DNA of 64,000 nucleotides from Piscinibacter gummiphilus. Lineage in GTDB: Bacteria; Pseudomonadota; Gammaproteobacteria; Burkholderiales; Burkholderiaceae_C. The notes beneath the pieces were generated by a model. It saw only the letters and a program-made list of their open reading frames with translations, did not search any database and was not told where the DNA came from. Within the stretch, counting starts at the first letter, position 1; the number at the start of each line of letters is the position of its first letter. Position numbers and translations under genes: made by a program. The DNA is taken from contig NZ_CP015118.1 in assembly GCF_002116905.1 (NCBI RefSeq), positions 3,844,001 through 3,908,000 of the forward strand, written 5' to 3'. Below are positions 11,014 through 19,976 of the stretch, piece after piece.

Positions 11014-14000
11014 ACGCACTCCTCCGACGGGCCTTCGCCCGCTTCGCCGCGCTGGCCCTCGCCGGCACGGCCCTCGCCCCCGCGTTCGCGCAGGACGCCG
11101 CGACCGGCAAGGCGCTCTACAACAAGACCTTCGTCACCGGGGTCAAGAGCTGCCAGGCCTGCCACTTCGCACCGCGCAACGCGGCCGTGATGATCCGCGG
11201 CGCGGATGCCGCGCGCATCAAGGGCGCCTCGACGACGCAGTCCGACATGGCCCCGCTGCGCGGTGTCATCACCGACGCCGAGTACAACCACATGGCCAAG
11301 TACATCGCCGACGAGTACGGCGTGACACCGACCTACCTGTCGGCGTCCGCGGCCCCGTCGGTGTCGGTGTCGGCCACCTCGCTCTCGTTCGCGAGCCAGC
11401 GCGTGGGCACCACCGGCACGGCACAGACCCTGACCGTGACCAACGCGGCCGGCGCCACCGCCACGCTCGCCCTCAGCGCGATCGGCACCGGCAACGGGTC
11501 CGACTTCGTCGTGACCGGCGGCACCTGCGCCGTCGGGATGGCCGTCGCCGCGGGCAGCAGCTGCACCGTGAGCGTCGCCTTCAAGCCGGTGGCCACCGGC
11601 GCACGCACCGGCACCCTGACGCTGGCGCACAACGGCCCCACCGGGAAGGTGGACGTGGCGCTGTCCGGCACCGCGGTGGACACCACCCCCGTGGCCGCGC
11701 TGTCGCCCACCACGCTCTCGTTCTCGAGCGTCGTGGGGGTCGACTCGACCGTGATGCGCACGACGCTCAGCAACACCGGCAACGCCCCGCTCGTGCTGTC
11801 GTCCCTCGCCGTGGCCGGCACCCATGCGAGCGACTTCCGCGTCGCCTCCAGCACCACCTGCGCCACCAGCGCCAGCGTGGCCGGCGGGAGCAGCTGCGTG
11901 GTCGACGTGGTGTTCAAGCCGACGGCCGCCGGCGCCCGCAGCGCGTCGCTCGCGATCGCACACAACGCGACTGGCGGCCCCACCTCCGTCACCCTCGGCG
12001 GCACCGGCACCCTCACGCCGGAGCCGGGCATCGCCTTCGACGCCGTCGACGTGGACCTGGGCGCGGTGCCCGTCGCCACCACAGGCACCGCGCGCACCGT
12101 GACACTGACGAACACAGGCGCCGCCGCCCTCGTGCTGTCGGACCTCACCGTCACCGGCACGGACGCCGACGACTTCGTGCGCGGGGGCACCTGCGCCAAG
12201 GGCGGCTCGGTGGCCTCGCGCGCCACCTGCACGATCACCTTCGCGCTCAAGCCCGTGACCCTCGGCGCCAAGACGGCCACGCTGACCGTCGCCAGCAACG
12301 CGCCCGGCAGCGCGGCCACGCTCGCGCTGCGCGGCACCGCGGTGCGCACGCCGGCACCCCTCGTCAGCCTGTCGCAGGCGTCCCTCGGGTTCGGCACCGT
12401 GACGTTCGGCACCACCTCGGTGGTCCGCAGCGTCGTGCTGACGAACGACGGCACCGCGCCGCTGACCGTGAGCAAGGTCGCGAGCAGTTCCACCGAATAC
12501 GTCGCCTCCCACGACTGCCCGGCCACGCTCGCCACCGGCGCCTCGTGCCTGATCTCGGTCTCGTACAAGCCGACCGAGGCGGTGTCCGCCGAAGCGGTCG
12601 TGATCACGACGAACGCGCTCAGTTCGCCGAACTCGATCGTGGTGACGGGCGAAGGCTCCAGCCAGGCGCTGTCGGTGGTGGTGTGGCAAGGCAACAGCAC
12701 GGCGCTGAACTTCGCCTCGACCATCGTGGGCGAGACCACCGCGTCGCAGACGCTCACGCTCGTCAACCAGGGGCCGTCCGCGGTCACGCTGACGACCCTC
12801 GGCATCGCCGGCGCGTCGGCCTCGTCGTACGCCATCGCGGGCACGTCGACCTGCAAGCTCGGGCTGTCGCTGGCCGTCAACGGCACGTGCACCACCATCG
12901 TGAACTTCGTGCCCGGCCAAGCCGGCAAACACGTCGCCAGCCTGCAGGTGGCCGGCACCGGCACCCTGCCGGGCGACATCACGCTGACCGGTGTCGCAAC
13001 CGCCAAGAGCACCCCGAACGGCGCGCTGTCCGCCAGCAGCCTCGCGCTGGACTTCAGCGGCACCGTCGTCGCGCCGGGCAGCTCGTCGGCCGCGCAGGTC
13101 GTGACGGTGACGAACACCGGCACGGGCGCGGCCGCCCTCACCGGCGTGCAGGTCGCGGCGCCGTTCGCCATCGCGTCCGGCACCTCCGGAGCCTGCCCGG
13201 CCGGTGCCTCGTCGCTGGCCGCGGGCGCTTCGTGCAAGGTCGCGGTGGTCTACTCGCCCACCGTGGCCGGCACCCACACGGGGTCGCTCACCATCGGCAG
13301 CACGGCCTCGAGCCTGACGGTGACACTCAAGGGCCTGTCGCTGCCCTCCTCGGCCGGCGTGCTCACCGCCAGCACGGCCCAGCTGGACTTCACGTCGCCG
13401 ATCACGCCGCCGGGCCAGGTGTCGGAAGCGAAGTCGGTCACGCTGTCGAACGGCGCCGTGGCGCCCATCTCGATCACGAAGACCGAGGCCAGCCTCCCGT
13501 TCAAGGTGACGGCCACCACCTGCGGCACCACGCTCGCGGTCAACAGCAGCTGCACGGTGTCCGTGGCCTTCGCGCCCACCGCCGCCGGCGCATCGTCGGG
13601 TTCGCTGTCGGTGACCACCGGTGCCGGCCAGGTGCTGCAGGTGAACCTCGCCGGTGCGTCGTCCACCGGTGGCGACACACCCGGCACGCCGCCCGACGGC
13701 AACAGCAGCGTGCTTGCGGCCGACATGAAGTCGCAAGGCTTCATCGGCGCGCTGGGCGTGCTGTCGGAAGCCAAGGCCACGACGTTCAGCAACACGGGCA
13801 GCACCGCCCTCGTGATCCGCGACGTCAACACCTCCGGCCCGTTCGAGGTCGTCAACGGCGCGGCCGACGCGTGCCGAACCGCGCAGACGCTGGCCGCGGG
13901 CGCCTCGTGCTCCGTCGCCGTGGCCTTCCGCGCACCGATGAGCACCGGCGACACGAGCGGCGCGCTCACCGTCACCGCCGCGGCCAGCGGCAGCAGCACG

Positions 14001-14177
14001 GTCGAGTCCCGCACCGTGCGCCTCGACGGCCGCGCCATGGCCACCAACGCGGGTGGCCGCAGCGACGACCCGCAAACCGGCGGCGGCGCCGCCGGCCTCG
14101 ACACCCTCCTGCTGCTCGCACTGGCGGTGCTGCTTGCCACCGTCGCCCGTGCGCGCCGCGCCTCCGACTTCCACTGA
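11010..14177 (+). CDS. Secreted cytochrome c-like protein with eight ASH-type (choice-of-anchor D) repeats
   Basis: 1055 residues from ATG 11010, coupled to the upstream gene. Sec signal peptide ends near PAFAQ (residue 28). Residues 30-105 are a small cytochrome c domain with CQACH (Cys48, Cys51, His52) and a possible distal Met80. Eight immunoglobulin-like repeats of ~100 residues follow, each starting with a xLxFxxxxVG-type strand and each holding two cysteines 8-10 residues apart before a VxFxP-type strand. These look like eight disulphides. The C-terminus is a Gly-rich segment, a hydrophobic helix (LDTLLLLALAVLLATV) and RARR, a three-part tail like protein-sorting CTERM signals. Probably a long surface stalk presenting a haem domain. 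The repeats are also visible as ~300-bp DNA repeats. Confidence 0.85.
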   Translation: MNALLRRAFARFAALALAGTALAPAFAQDAATGKALYNKTFVTGVKSCQACHFAPRNAAVMIRGADAARIKGASTTQSDMAPLRGVITDAEYNHMAKYIADEYGVTPTYLSASAAPSVSVSATSLSFASQRVGTTGTAQTLTVTNAAGATATLALSAIGTGNGSDFVVTGGTCAVGMAVAAGSSCTVSVAFKPVATGARTGTLTLAHNGPTGKVDVALSGTAVDTTPVAALSPTTLSFSSVVGVDSTVMRTTLSNTGNAPLVLSSLAVAGTHASDFRVASSTTCATSASVAGGSSCVVDVVFKPTAAGARSASLAIAHNATGGPTSVTLGGTGTLTPEPGIAFDAVDVDLGAVPVATTGTARTVTLTNTGAAALVLSDLTVTGTDADDFVRGGTCAKGGSVASRATCTITFALKPVTLGAKTATLTVASNAPGSAATLALRGTAVRTPAPLVSLSQASLGFGTVTFGTTSVVRSVVLTNDGTAPLTVSKVASSSTEYVASHDCPATLATGASCLISVSYKPTEAVSAEAVVITTNALSSPNSIVVTGEGSSQALSVVVWQGNSTALNFASTIVGETTASQTLTLVNQGPSAVTLTTLGIAGASASSYAIAGTSTCKLGLSLAVNGTCTTIVNFVPGQAGKHVASLQVAGTGTLPGDITLTGVATAKSTPNGALSASSLALDFSGTVVAPGSSSAAQVVTVTNTGTGAAALTGVQVAAPFAIASGTSGACPAGASSLAAGASCKVAVVYSPTVAGTHTGSLTIGSTASSLTVTLKGLSLPSSAGVLTASTAQLDFTSPITPPGQVSEAKSVTLSNGAVAPISITKTEASLPFKVTATTCGTTLAVNSSCTVSVAFAPTAAGASSGSLSVTTGAGQVLQVNLAGASSTGGDTPGTPPDGNSSVLAADMKSQGFIGALGVLSEAKATTFSNTGSTALVIRDVNTSGPFEVVNGAADACRTAQTLAAGASCSVAVAFRAPMSTGDTSGALTVTAAASGSSTVESRTVRLDGRAMATNAGGRSDDPQTGGGAAGLDTLLLLALAVLLATVARARRASDFH

Positions 14178-14193
14178 CTCCAAGGACATCCCG

Positions 14194-14685
14194 ATGAAGT
14201 TCCGCTCCCTCCTCCTCGCCGCCCTCGTGGCGTTCACCGGTTCCGCCATGGCCCTCGAGGCCGGCCAGGCCGCGCCCGCGCTCGACGTGGCCGGTGCCAA
14301 GGACCCGGTCAGCCTCTCCGCCCTGAAGGGCAAGGTCGTGTACGTCGACTTCTGGGCGTCGTGGTGCGCGCCCTGCAAGCAGTCGTTCCCGTGGATGAAC
14401 GAGATGCAGGCGAAGTACGGCAACCGCGGCTTGCAGATCGTGGCCGTCAACGTCGACGCGAAGCGCGAGGACGCCGACCGCTTCCTCGCCGAAGTGCCCG
14501 CGAATTTCGTGATCGGCTACGACGCCAAGGGCGACAGCCCGAAGCGCTTCCAGATCAAGGGCATGCCCAGCTCGGTGCTCGTGGGTCCCGACGGCCAGGT
14601 CATCAAGGTCCACGCCGGCTTCCGTCCGGACGAACGCAAGGCGCAGGAAGACGCGATCGTCGCGGCCCTCGCCCAGATCAAGTGA
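14194..14685 (+). CDS. Periplasmic TlpA/ResA-like thiol:disulphide oxidoreductase
   Basis: 163 residues from ATG 14194, preceded by an AAGGA-type site. Signal peptide to about Ala20. Thioredoxin fold with active site WCAPC (Cys58, Cys61) in VDFWASWCAPCKQSFPW, and the cis-proline region at GMPSSVLVG. The family keeps periplasmic or haem-binding cysteines reduced. Its place between a multi-cysteine cytochrome c protein and the DUF4266/DUF3570 genes, with dsbD downstream as likely electron donor, points to a dedicated reductant for these proteins (inference). Confidence 0.92.
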   Translation: MKFRSLLLAALVAFTGSAMALEAGQAAPALDVAGAKDPVSLSALKGKVVYVDFWASWCAPCKQSFPWMNEMQAKYGNRGLQIVAVNVDAKREDADRFLAEVPANFVIGYDAKGDSPKRFQIKGMPSSVLVGPDGQVIKVHAGFRPDERKAQEDAIVAALAQIK

Positions 14686-14702
14686 CCCGCGGAGAACCCC
14701 TC

Positions 14703-14927
14703 GTGAGAATCCACCTCCTGATCGCCGGCCTCGCGGTGTCGGCCGGCCTGGCCGGCTGCGGCACCTTCGCGCTGCCGCAGCCCTGGGAAAAGGGCAACCT
14801 CGCCCGGCCCGAGATGACCCTCGGCGGCGACCCGCTCGAACAGCGCTACCAGCAGCACATCTACACCAGCAAGGAAGCGGCCAGCGGCGGCTACGGCGTC
14901 GGAGGAGGTGGCTGTGGCTGCAACTGA
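14703..14927 (+). CDS. DUF4266 mini-lipoprotein with Gly-rich Cys-Gly-Cys tail
   Basis: 74 residues from GTG 14703. The lipoprotein signal has lipobox LAGC near residue 21. A short body contains WEKGNLARPEM and a segment with HIYTSKEAA, typical of DUF4266. The protein ends in GGYGVGGGGCGCN. The terminal Cys-Gly-Cys after a glycine run could bind metal, form a redox pair or be a modification site; none is shown. In this family the gene is regularly followed by DUF3570, as here, and the 3' end overlaps that gene. It is too small to be found without the lipobox and the neighbour. Confidence 0.85.
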   Translation: MRIHLLIAGLAVSAGLAGCGTFALPQPWEKGNLARPEMTLGGDPLEQRYQQHIYTSKEAASGGYGVGGGGCGCN

Positions 14928-16101
14928 CCGCAATGGCGCCGTCGCGTACGGCAACGTCGTGATGGCCGCGCTGGCCCTCCACACCGGGCTCGCGCCCGCG
15001 ACGGCCCAGGCCGAGACCGCGCCCGAACACGGCGTGATCGCCCTGCGCTACCTGCACTACAAGGACCAGCAGGACGTCAAGGTCCAGTACCCCAACTACA
15101 GCGGCACCGAAGGCTCGTCGTTCAAGCGCATCACCGCCAAGTCGCCGTCGGTGTACGTGATGGCGCCCATCGGGTCCGACTGGACGATCGAGGCCTCGGC
15201 CGTGATCGACGAGGTGTCGGGCGCCACGCCGCGCAACTACTCGGACGTGTCCGGCGCGACGCCCAAGCCCGGCATGAACGACTACCGCAAGGCCGGCGAC
15301 GTGCGGGTCTCTCGGCACTTCTCGCGCGGCGGCGTCAGCATCGGCGCGAGCCATTCGGAGGAGCACGACTACCGCTCCACGGCGGTGTCGGTCGAGGGGC
15401 GGGTCTCCACCCCCGACAACAACACGACGCTGACGGTCGGCCTGGCGCACGCGGAGGACGCGATCAACCCGGTCAACCAGATCGTGGTCAACGAGGCCAA
15501 GCGCACCAACGAGCTGATCGTCGGCGTGACCCAGGCCCTCACGGCGAACGACCTCGTGCAGGTCAACGCCACCTACGCCTCCGGCGAGGGCTACTACTCC
15601 GACCCGTACAAGAACAACGACCGCCGGCCCGATCGCCGCAAGCAGGCCGCGGGCCTGCTGCGCTGGAACCACTTCGTCGACACGCTGAACGCCACGGCCC
15701 GCACCAGCTACCGCTACTACCAGGACTCGTTCGGCATCGCGGCCCACACCGTCGAGGCGGCGTGGGTGCAGCCGGTGACCCGCTGGCTGTCGGTGACACC
15801 GTCCGCCCGCTACTACACGCAGAGCTCGGCCGACTTCTACTACGACCCGGTGATGGACTCGGCGTACTACCCGGGCCCGATCGTCCCGCAGATGTTCTCC
15901 ACCACCGACCAGCGCATGTCGGCGTTCGGCGCCATCACGCTCGGCCTGAAGGCCGAGCTGCGGTGGGCCGACTGGACCACCGACGTGAAGTACGAACGCT
16001 ACGAGCAGCGCAGCAACTGGCGCAGCTTCGGCAACGGGTCGCCCAACGTCGACAACTTCCAGGCCGACTCGGTGCAGGTCGGCGTGAGCCGCAAGTTCTG
16101 A
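14914..16101 (+). CDS. DUF3570 outer-membrane-type protein
   Basis: About 395 residues. Two GTG codons (14908, 14914) are possible; 14914 sits at proper distance from GGAGGAGG (14901-14908), which lies inside the end of the DUF4266 gene, so the two are coupled. A signal-like hydrophobic segment ends near ATAQAE. The mature part alternates short amphipathic strands rich in Tyr, Ser and Arg and ends in VSRKF, a terminal Phe pattern typical of outer-membrane beta-barrels. DUF3570 proteins have no assigned biochemical role; the strict pairing with DUF4266 suggests one works on or carries the other. Confidence 0.85.
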   Translation: MAATDRNGAVAYGNVVMAALALHTGLAPATAQAETAPEHGVIALRYLHYKDQQDVKVQYPNYSGTEGSSFKRITAKSPSVYVMAPIGSDWTIEASAVIDEVSGATPRNYSDVSGATPKPGMNDYRKAGDVRVSRHFSRGGVSIGASHSEEHDYRSTAVSVEGRVSTPDNNTTLTVGLAHAEDAINPVNQIVVNEAKRTNELIVGVTQALTANDLVQVNATYASGEGYYSDPYKNNDRRPDRRKQAAGLLRWNHFVDTLNATARTSYRYYQDSFGIAAHTVEAAWVQPVTRWLSVTPSARYYTQSSADFYYDPVMDSAYYPGPIVPQMFSTTDQRMSAFGAITLGLKAELRWADWTTDVKYERYEQRSNWRSFGNGSPNVDNFQADSVQVGVSRKF

Positions 16102-16111
16102 GGACCGGACC

Positions 16112-17935
16112 ATGCGACTTCCACGTCCCCCCGCGCTGCTCCGGGTCGCCGCCGTCCTCGCGGCCTGGGCCGCGCTGACCTCACCCGTGCGGGCCGCCGA
16201 TGCCGAGTTCCTCGACCCGGAACAGGCGTTCGTGCTGTCCGCGTCGGCGCCGGCGCCCGAGGTCGTCTCGGTGCGGTTCGACATCGCGCCGGGCTACCGG
16301 ATGTACCGCGAACGCTTCGCCTTCGAGGCCGATGGCGGATCCGCCGCGGTGCAGGCCGAACTGCCCGCGGGCGAACGCAAGTTCGACGAGACCTTCCAGA
16401 AGGACGTCGAGGTGCACCGCGGCACGCTCGACATCCCGGTGCGCGTGGCCGGTGCCACCGCACCGTTCACGCTGAAGGTCACGAGCCAGGGCTGCGCCGA
16501 CGCCGGCCTGTGCTACCCGCCGCAGCAGCAGGCGCTGCACGTGCAGGTGGCCGACGGCCGGGTCGTGGCCGTCTCGCTCGGCTCCGGTACTGCACCGTCC
16601 GCGCCTTCCGCCACCCCCGACTCGCTTCCGGTCCAGGCCGCGCCCGCCGGGCGCATCGAATCGGCCCTGCAGTCGGGCAACCTCGTGGTCGTCGCCGGCG
16701 TGTTCCTGCTGGCCGGGCTGCTGCTGTCGTTCACGCCGTGCGTGCTGCCGATGGTGCCCATCCTGTCGTCGATCATCGTCGGCCAGGGCGCGCCGGTCTC
16801 CCGCGCACGCGGCTTCGCGCTCGCGGCCAGCTACTGCCTCGGCATGGCGCTCGTCTACACCGCGTTCGGCGTGGTGGCGGGCCTGCTCGGCGAGGGCCTC
16901 GCCGCGTCCATGCAGAACCCGTGGGTGCTCGGCGCGTTCGCATCGCTGCTCGCGCTGCTCTCGCTGTCGATGTTCGGGTTCTACGAACTGCAGATGCCGG
17001 GCTTCGTGCAGAACAAAGTCAGCGAAGCCTCCGGCCGGCTGAGCGGAGGCAAGTTCGCAGGCGTGTTCGTGATGGGCGGGCTGTCGGCGCTCATCGTCGG
17101 CCCGTGCGTGGCCGCGCCGCTCGCGGGCGCCCTCGTCTACATCAGCCGCACGCACGACGTCGTGATCGGCGGCGTCGCGCTGTTCTCGCTGGCCTGCGGC
17201 ATGAGCGCGCCGCTGCTGCTCGTGGGCCTGTCCGCGGGGTCGCTGCTGCCGCGCACCGGCGCGTGGATGGAGCGTGTCAAGCACGTCTTCGGCGTGCTGC
17301 TGCTCGCCGTGGCGCTGTGGCTCGTGTCGCCGGTGCTCCCCGCGTGGGCCCTGATGTCGCTGACCGGCGCCCTGCTCACCGTCACCGCCGTCTACCTCGG
17401 CGCATTCGATCGCCTGCGCGACGGTGCGTCCGGCATGACGCAGCTGTTCAAGGGCGTCGGGGTCGTGATGGCGCTGGTCGGGGCCGCGCAGTTCGTCGGC
17501 GCGCTTTCGGGCGGCCGCGACACGTTCCAGCCGCTCGCGCACCTCGCATCGCGCGGGGGCGGCGCGGCCCTCGTCGCGGAAGGCCCGGCCTTCCGCCGGG
17601 TGAGCACCGTGGCCGAGCTGGAACAGGCGGTCGCCGCCGCCGGCCGGCCGGTGATGCTCGACTTCTATGCCGACTGGTGCGTGTCGTGCAAGGAGTACGA
17701 GCGTTTCGTGTTCACCGACGAGCAGGTGCGCAAGCGCCTCGGCGACTTCACGCTGCTGCAGGTCGACGTGACCGCGAACAACACCCACGACAAGACCCTC
17801 CTCAAGCGCTTCGGCCTCTTCGGCCCGCCGGGCATCGTGTTCTTCGGCGCCGACGGGCGCGAGAACACCGCGACCCGCGTGGTCGGCTACCAGCCGAGCC
17901 ACGAGTTCGTCCGCACCCTCGACGCGGCCCTCTGA
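16112..17935 (+). CDS. dsbD: Thiol:disulphide interchange protein DsbD
   Basis: 607 residues, complete three-domain DsbD. After the signal peptide (~28) comes the periplasmic nDsbD domain with the redox pair Cys128 and Cys134 (GCADAGLCYPP). The membrane core has about eight segments (about 190-460) with Cys210 in FTPCVLPMVP and Cys332 in VGPCVAAPL. The C-terminal thioredoxin domain has WCVSC (Cys523, Cys526). It carries electrons from cytosolic thioredoxin to the periplasm. Here it begins 10 nt after the DUF3570 gene, so it probably serves the TlpA-like protein and the cysteine-rich exported proteins of this block, although it could also be the general cellular copy. Confidence 0.95.
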   Translation: MRLPRPPALLRVAAVLAAWAALTSPVRAADAEFLDPEQAFVLSASAPAPEVVSVRFDIAPGYRMYRERFAFEADGGSAAVQAELPAGERKFDETFQKDVEVHRGTLDIPVRVAGATAPFTLKVTSQGCADAGLCYPPQQQALHVQVADGRVVAVSLGSGTAPSAPSATPDSLPVQAAPAGRIESALQSGNLVVVAGVFLLAGLLLSFTPCVLPMVPILSSIIVGQGAPVSRARGFALAASYCLGMALVYTAFGVVAGLLGEGLAASMQNPWVLGAFASLLALLSLSMFGFYELQMPGFVQNKVSEASGRLSGGKFAGVFVMGGLSALIVGPCVAAPLAGALVYISRTHDVVIGGVALFSLACGMSAPLLLVGLSAGSLLPRTGAWMERVKHVFGVLLLAVALWLVSPVLPAWALMSLTGALLTVTAVYLGAFDRLRDGASGMTQLFKGVGVVMALVGAAQFVGALSGGRDTFQPLAHLASRGGGAALVAEGPAFRRVSTVAELEQAVAAAGRPVMLDFYADWCVSCKEYERFVFTDEQVRKRLGDFTLLQVDVTANNTHDKTLLKRFGLFGPPGIVFFGADGRENTATRVVGYQPSHEFVRTLDAAL

Positions 17936-17962
17936 CCTGATCGACCTGTTCCCCGTCCCGCC

Positions 17963-19960
17963 ATGTCCACCTTCCTTCCCGACGAGCGCCAGCGGCTGCG
18001 TTCCGCCTGCGCCCTGCTGAGCACCGCGGTCTTCCTCGTCGCGTGCGGCGGCGGCGGCGACACCGTCAGCGGTCCCGTGCCGGCCCCCGTGGCGGCAACG
18101 CCCACGTCGCCTTCGCCTGCCACGCCCTCACCGTCGCCTGCGACGCCGACGCCTGCGCCTGCGCCCGTCGACAACGGCACCCCGTCGCCCGCCCCGGCGA
18201 CACCGTCACCAGCGCCGGCGACCCCATCGCCCGCCCCCGCCACCCCGTCCCCCGCACCGACACCGTCCCCGACGCCATCCCCGTCCCCCACGCCGAGCCC
18301 CGCGCCAGCGTGTGGCGGCTCGCTGCTGTTCTGCGAGGACTTCGAATCGTCCGCGGCCGGCACCGCGACCAGCACGAAGTGGACGATCGACAGCCGCGCC
18401 GCCACCGCGGCCATCGACACGGTGCACGCCCGCGGCAAGCAGGCCCTGCACCTGACCATGACCGACAACGGCATGGCCTTCGTGGTGCCGAGCAGCTTCG
18501 CCCCCACGGGCAACAGCTTCTTCGGCCGCATGTGGGCCTGGGTCGACGCGTTCCCGGTGAGGCCGGACTACGCGCACTTCACGATGGTCGAGGCATCGGG
18601 CAGCGGCAACGGCACGCAGGTGCGCCCGGTGGGCGGCCAGTTCATCCCGGGCCAGGGCAACGGCAAGGCACTGTGGGGCGTGGGCGCCGATGGCGGGCCC
18701 ACCGGCGACTGGACCGCGTGGCAGCCCACCACGCCCACCGCGGGCGGACGCTGGACCTGCATCGAATGGCAGATGGACGCCACCGACAACCGCGTGGACG
18801 TGTGGATCGACGGCGTGGCCAAGCCCGAGATGACCGTCTCCACGAAGAAGCACACCGGCACGAGCGGCGTCGACTTCGTCTTCCCCTCGTTCAACCGCAT
18901 CAAGCTCGGGTGGCAGCTGTACCAGGGCGGCGCCACGCCGTCGAAGTACGACGTGTGGCTCGACGACCTGGCGCTCGGCTCCGCGCGCATCGGCTGTGGC
19001 GACGGCGTGTCGCCGCTGCCCGCCACGCTGCGCTGGCGCGGCGTCAACCTGGCCAGCGCCGAGTTCGCGCCCGAGAAGCTGCCCGGCACGTACGACACCG
19101 ACTTCACCTACCCCACCGTGGCGAGCGTCGCGTACTACAAGGCCAAGGGCATGAACACGGTGCGGCTGCCGTTCCTGTGGGAGCGCCTGCAGCCGGTGCT
19201 GAACCAGGGCTTCGACGGCGCCGAGCTGGGCCGGCTGTCGAACTTCGTCGGCCAGGTGACGTCCACCGGCATGACCGTGCTGCTCGACCCGCACAACTAC
19301 GCGCGCTACCGCGGCCAGCTGATCGGTTCGGCGGCCGTGCCGAACACGGCGTTCGCGGACCTGTGGACACGGCTCGCCAACCAGTTCAAGGCCAACGACA
19401 AGGTGGTGTTCGGCCTGATGAACGAACCGCACACGATGCCCACCGAACAGTGGGTCGCGGCCGCGAACGCGGGCATCGCCGCGATCCGCGCGACCGGCGC
19501 CACCCAGGTGATCACGGTGCCGGGCAACGCGTGGACAGGCGCCCACAGCTGGAACGACTCGTTCTACGGCACGCCCAACGGCACCGCGATGAAGAACATC
19601 GTCGACCCGGGACGCAACATGGTGTTCGAGGTACACCAGTACCTCGATGCCGATTCGTCCGGCAAGTCGTCGTCCTGCACGAGCGCGACGATCGGCAGCC
19701 AGCGGGTCGCCGCCTTCACCGCGTGGCTGCGCGCCAACGGCCACCGCGCGCTGCTCGGCGAGTTCGCCGGCGGCACGGACACCACCTGCCAGCAGGCCAT
19801 CGGCGACCTGCTGTCCCACCTCGAAGCCAACGGCGACGTGTGGGCGGGCTGGACCTGGTGGGCCGCGGGGCCGTGGTGGGGCAACTACATGTACTCGATC
19901 GAACCCGCGAACAGCACCGACAAGCCGCAGATGACGGTCTTGCAGCAGCACCTCAAGTAA
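17963..19960 (+). CDS. Secreted GH5 cellulase lipoprotein with an N-terminal lectin-like domain
   Basis: 665 residues. Lipoprotein signal with LVAC (Cys28). Residues about 35-112 are a Pro/Ser/Thr/Ala linker. Residues about 115-350 form a beta-sandwich that resembles concanavalin-like polysaccharide-binding or lyase folds (LFCEDFESS start, VDVWIDG, YDVWLDDLALG). Residues about 355-665 are a GH5 catalytic domain: RWRGVNLASAEF, acid/base Glu488 in GLMNEPHTM, HQYLD and nucleophile Glu600 in LLGEFAGG. This fits an endo-beta-1,4-glucanase. It begins 27 nt after dsbD and 16 nt before the GH6 gene, so the two cellulases are probably co-transcribed. Linker DNA is repetitive (about 18090-18310). Confidence 0.9.
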   Translation: MSTFLPDERQRLRSACALLSTAVFLVACGGGGDTVSGPVPAPVAATPTSPSPATPSPSPATPTPAPAPVDNGTPSPAPATPSPAPATPSPAPATPSPAPTPSPTPSPSPTPSPAPACGGSLLFCEDFESSAAGTATSTKWTIDSRAATAAIDTVHARGKQALHLTMTDNGMAFVVPSSFAPTGNSFFGRMWAWVDAFPVRPDYAHFTMVEASGSGNGTQVRPVGGQFIPGQGNGKALWGVGADGGPTGDWTAWQPTTPTAGGRWTCIEWQMDATDNRVDVWIDGVAKPEMTVSTKKHTGTSGVDFVFPSFNRIKLGWQLYQGGATPSKYDVWLDDLALGSARIGCGDGVSPLPATLRWRGVNLASAEFAPEKLPGTYDTDFTYPTVASVAYYKAKGMNTVRLPFLWERLQPVLNQGFDGAELGRLSNFVGQVTSTGMTVLLDPHNYARYRGQLIGSAAVPNTAFADLWTRLANQFKANDKVVFGLMNEPHTMPTEQWVAAANAGIAAIRATGATQVITVPGNAWTGAHSWNDSFYGTPNGTAMKNIVDPGRNMVFEVHQYLDADSSGKSSSCTSATIGSQRVAAFTAWLRANGHRALLGEFAGGTDTTCQQAIGDLLSHLEANGDVWAGWTWWAAGPWWGNYMYSIEPANSTDKPQMTVLQQHLK

Positions 19961-19976
19961 CCCCAGGGAGAACAAC

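Noticed and set aside
10956..14450. 1164-residue minus-strand frame opposite the cytochrome c repeat gene
   Set aside because: It is an antisense shadow of GC-rich coding DNA; composition is Arg/Gly/His/Ala-rich without domains, while the plus strand encodes a signal peptide, haem site and clear repeats.
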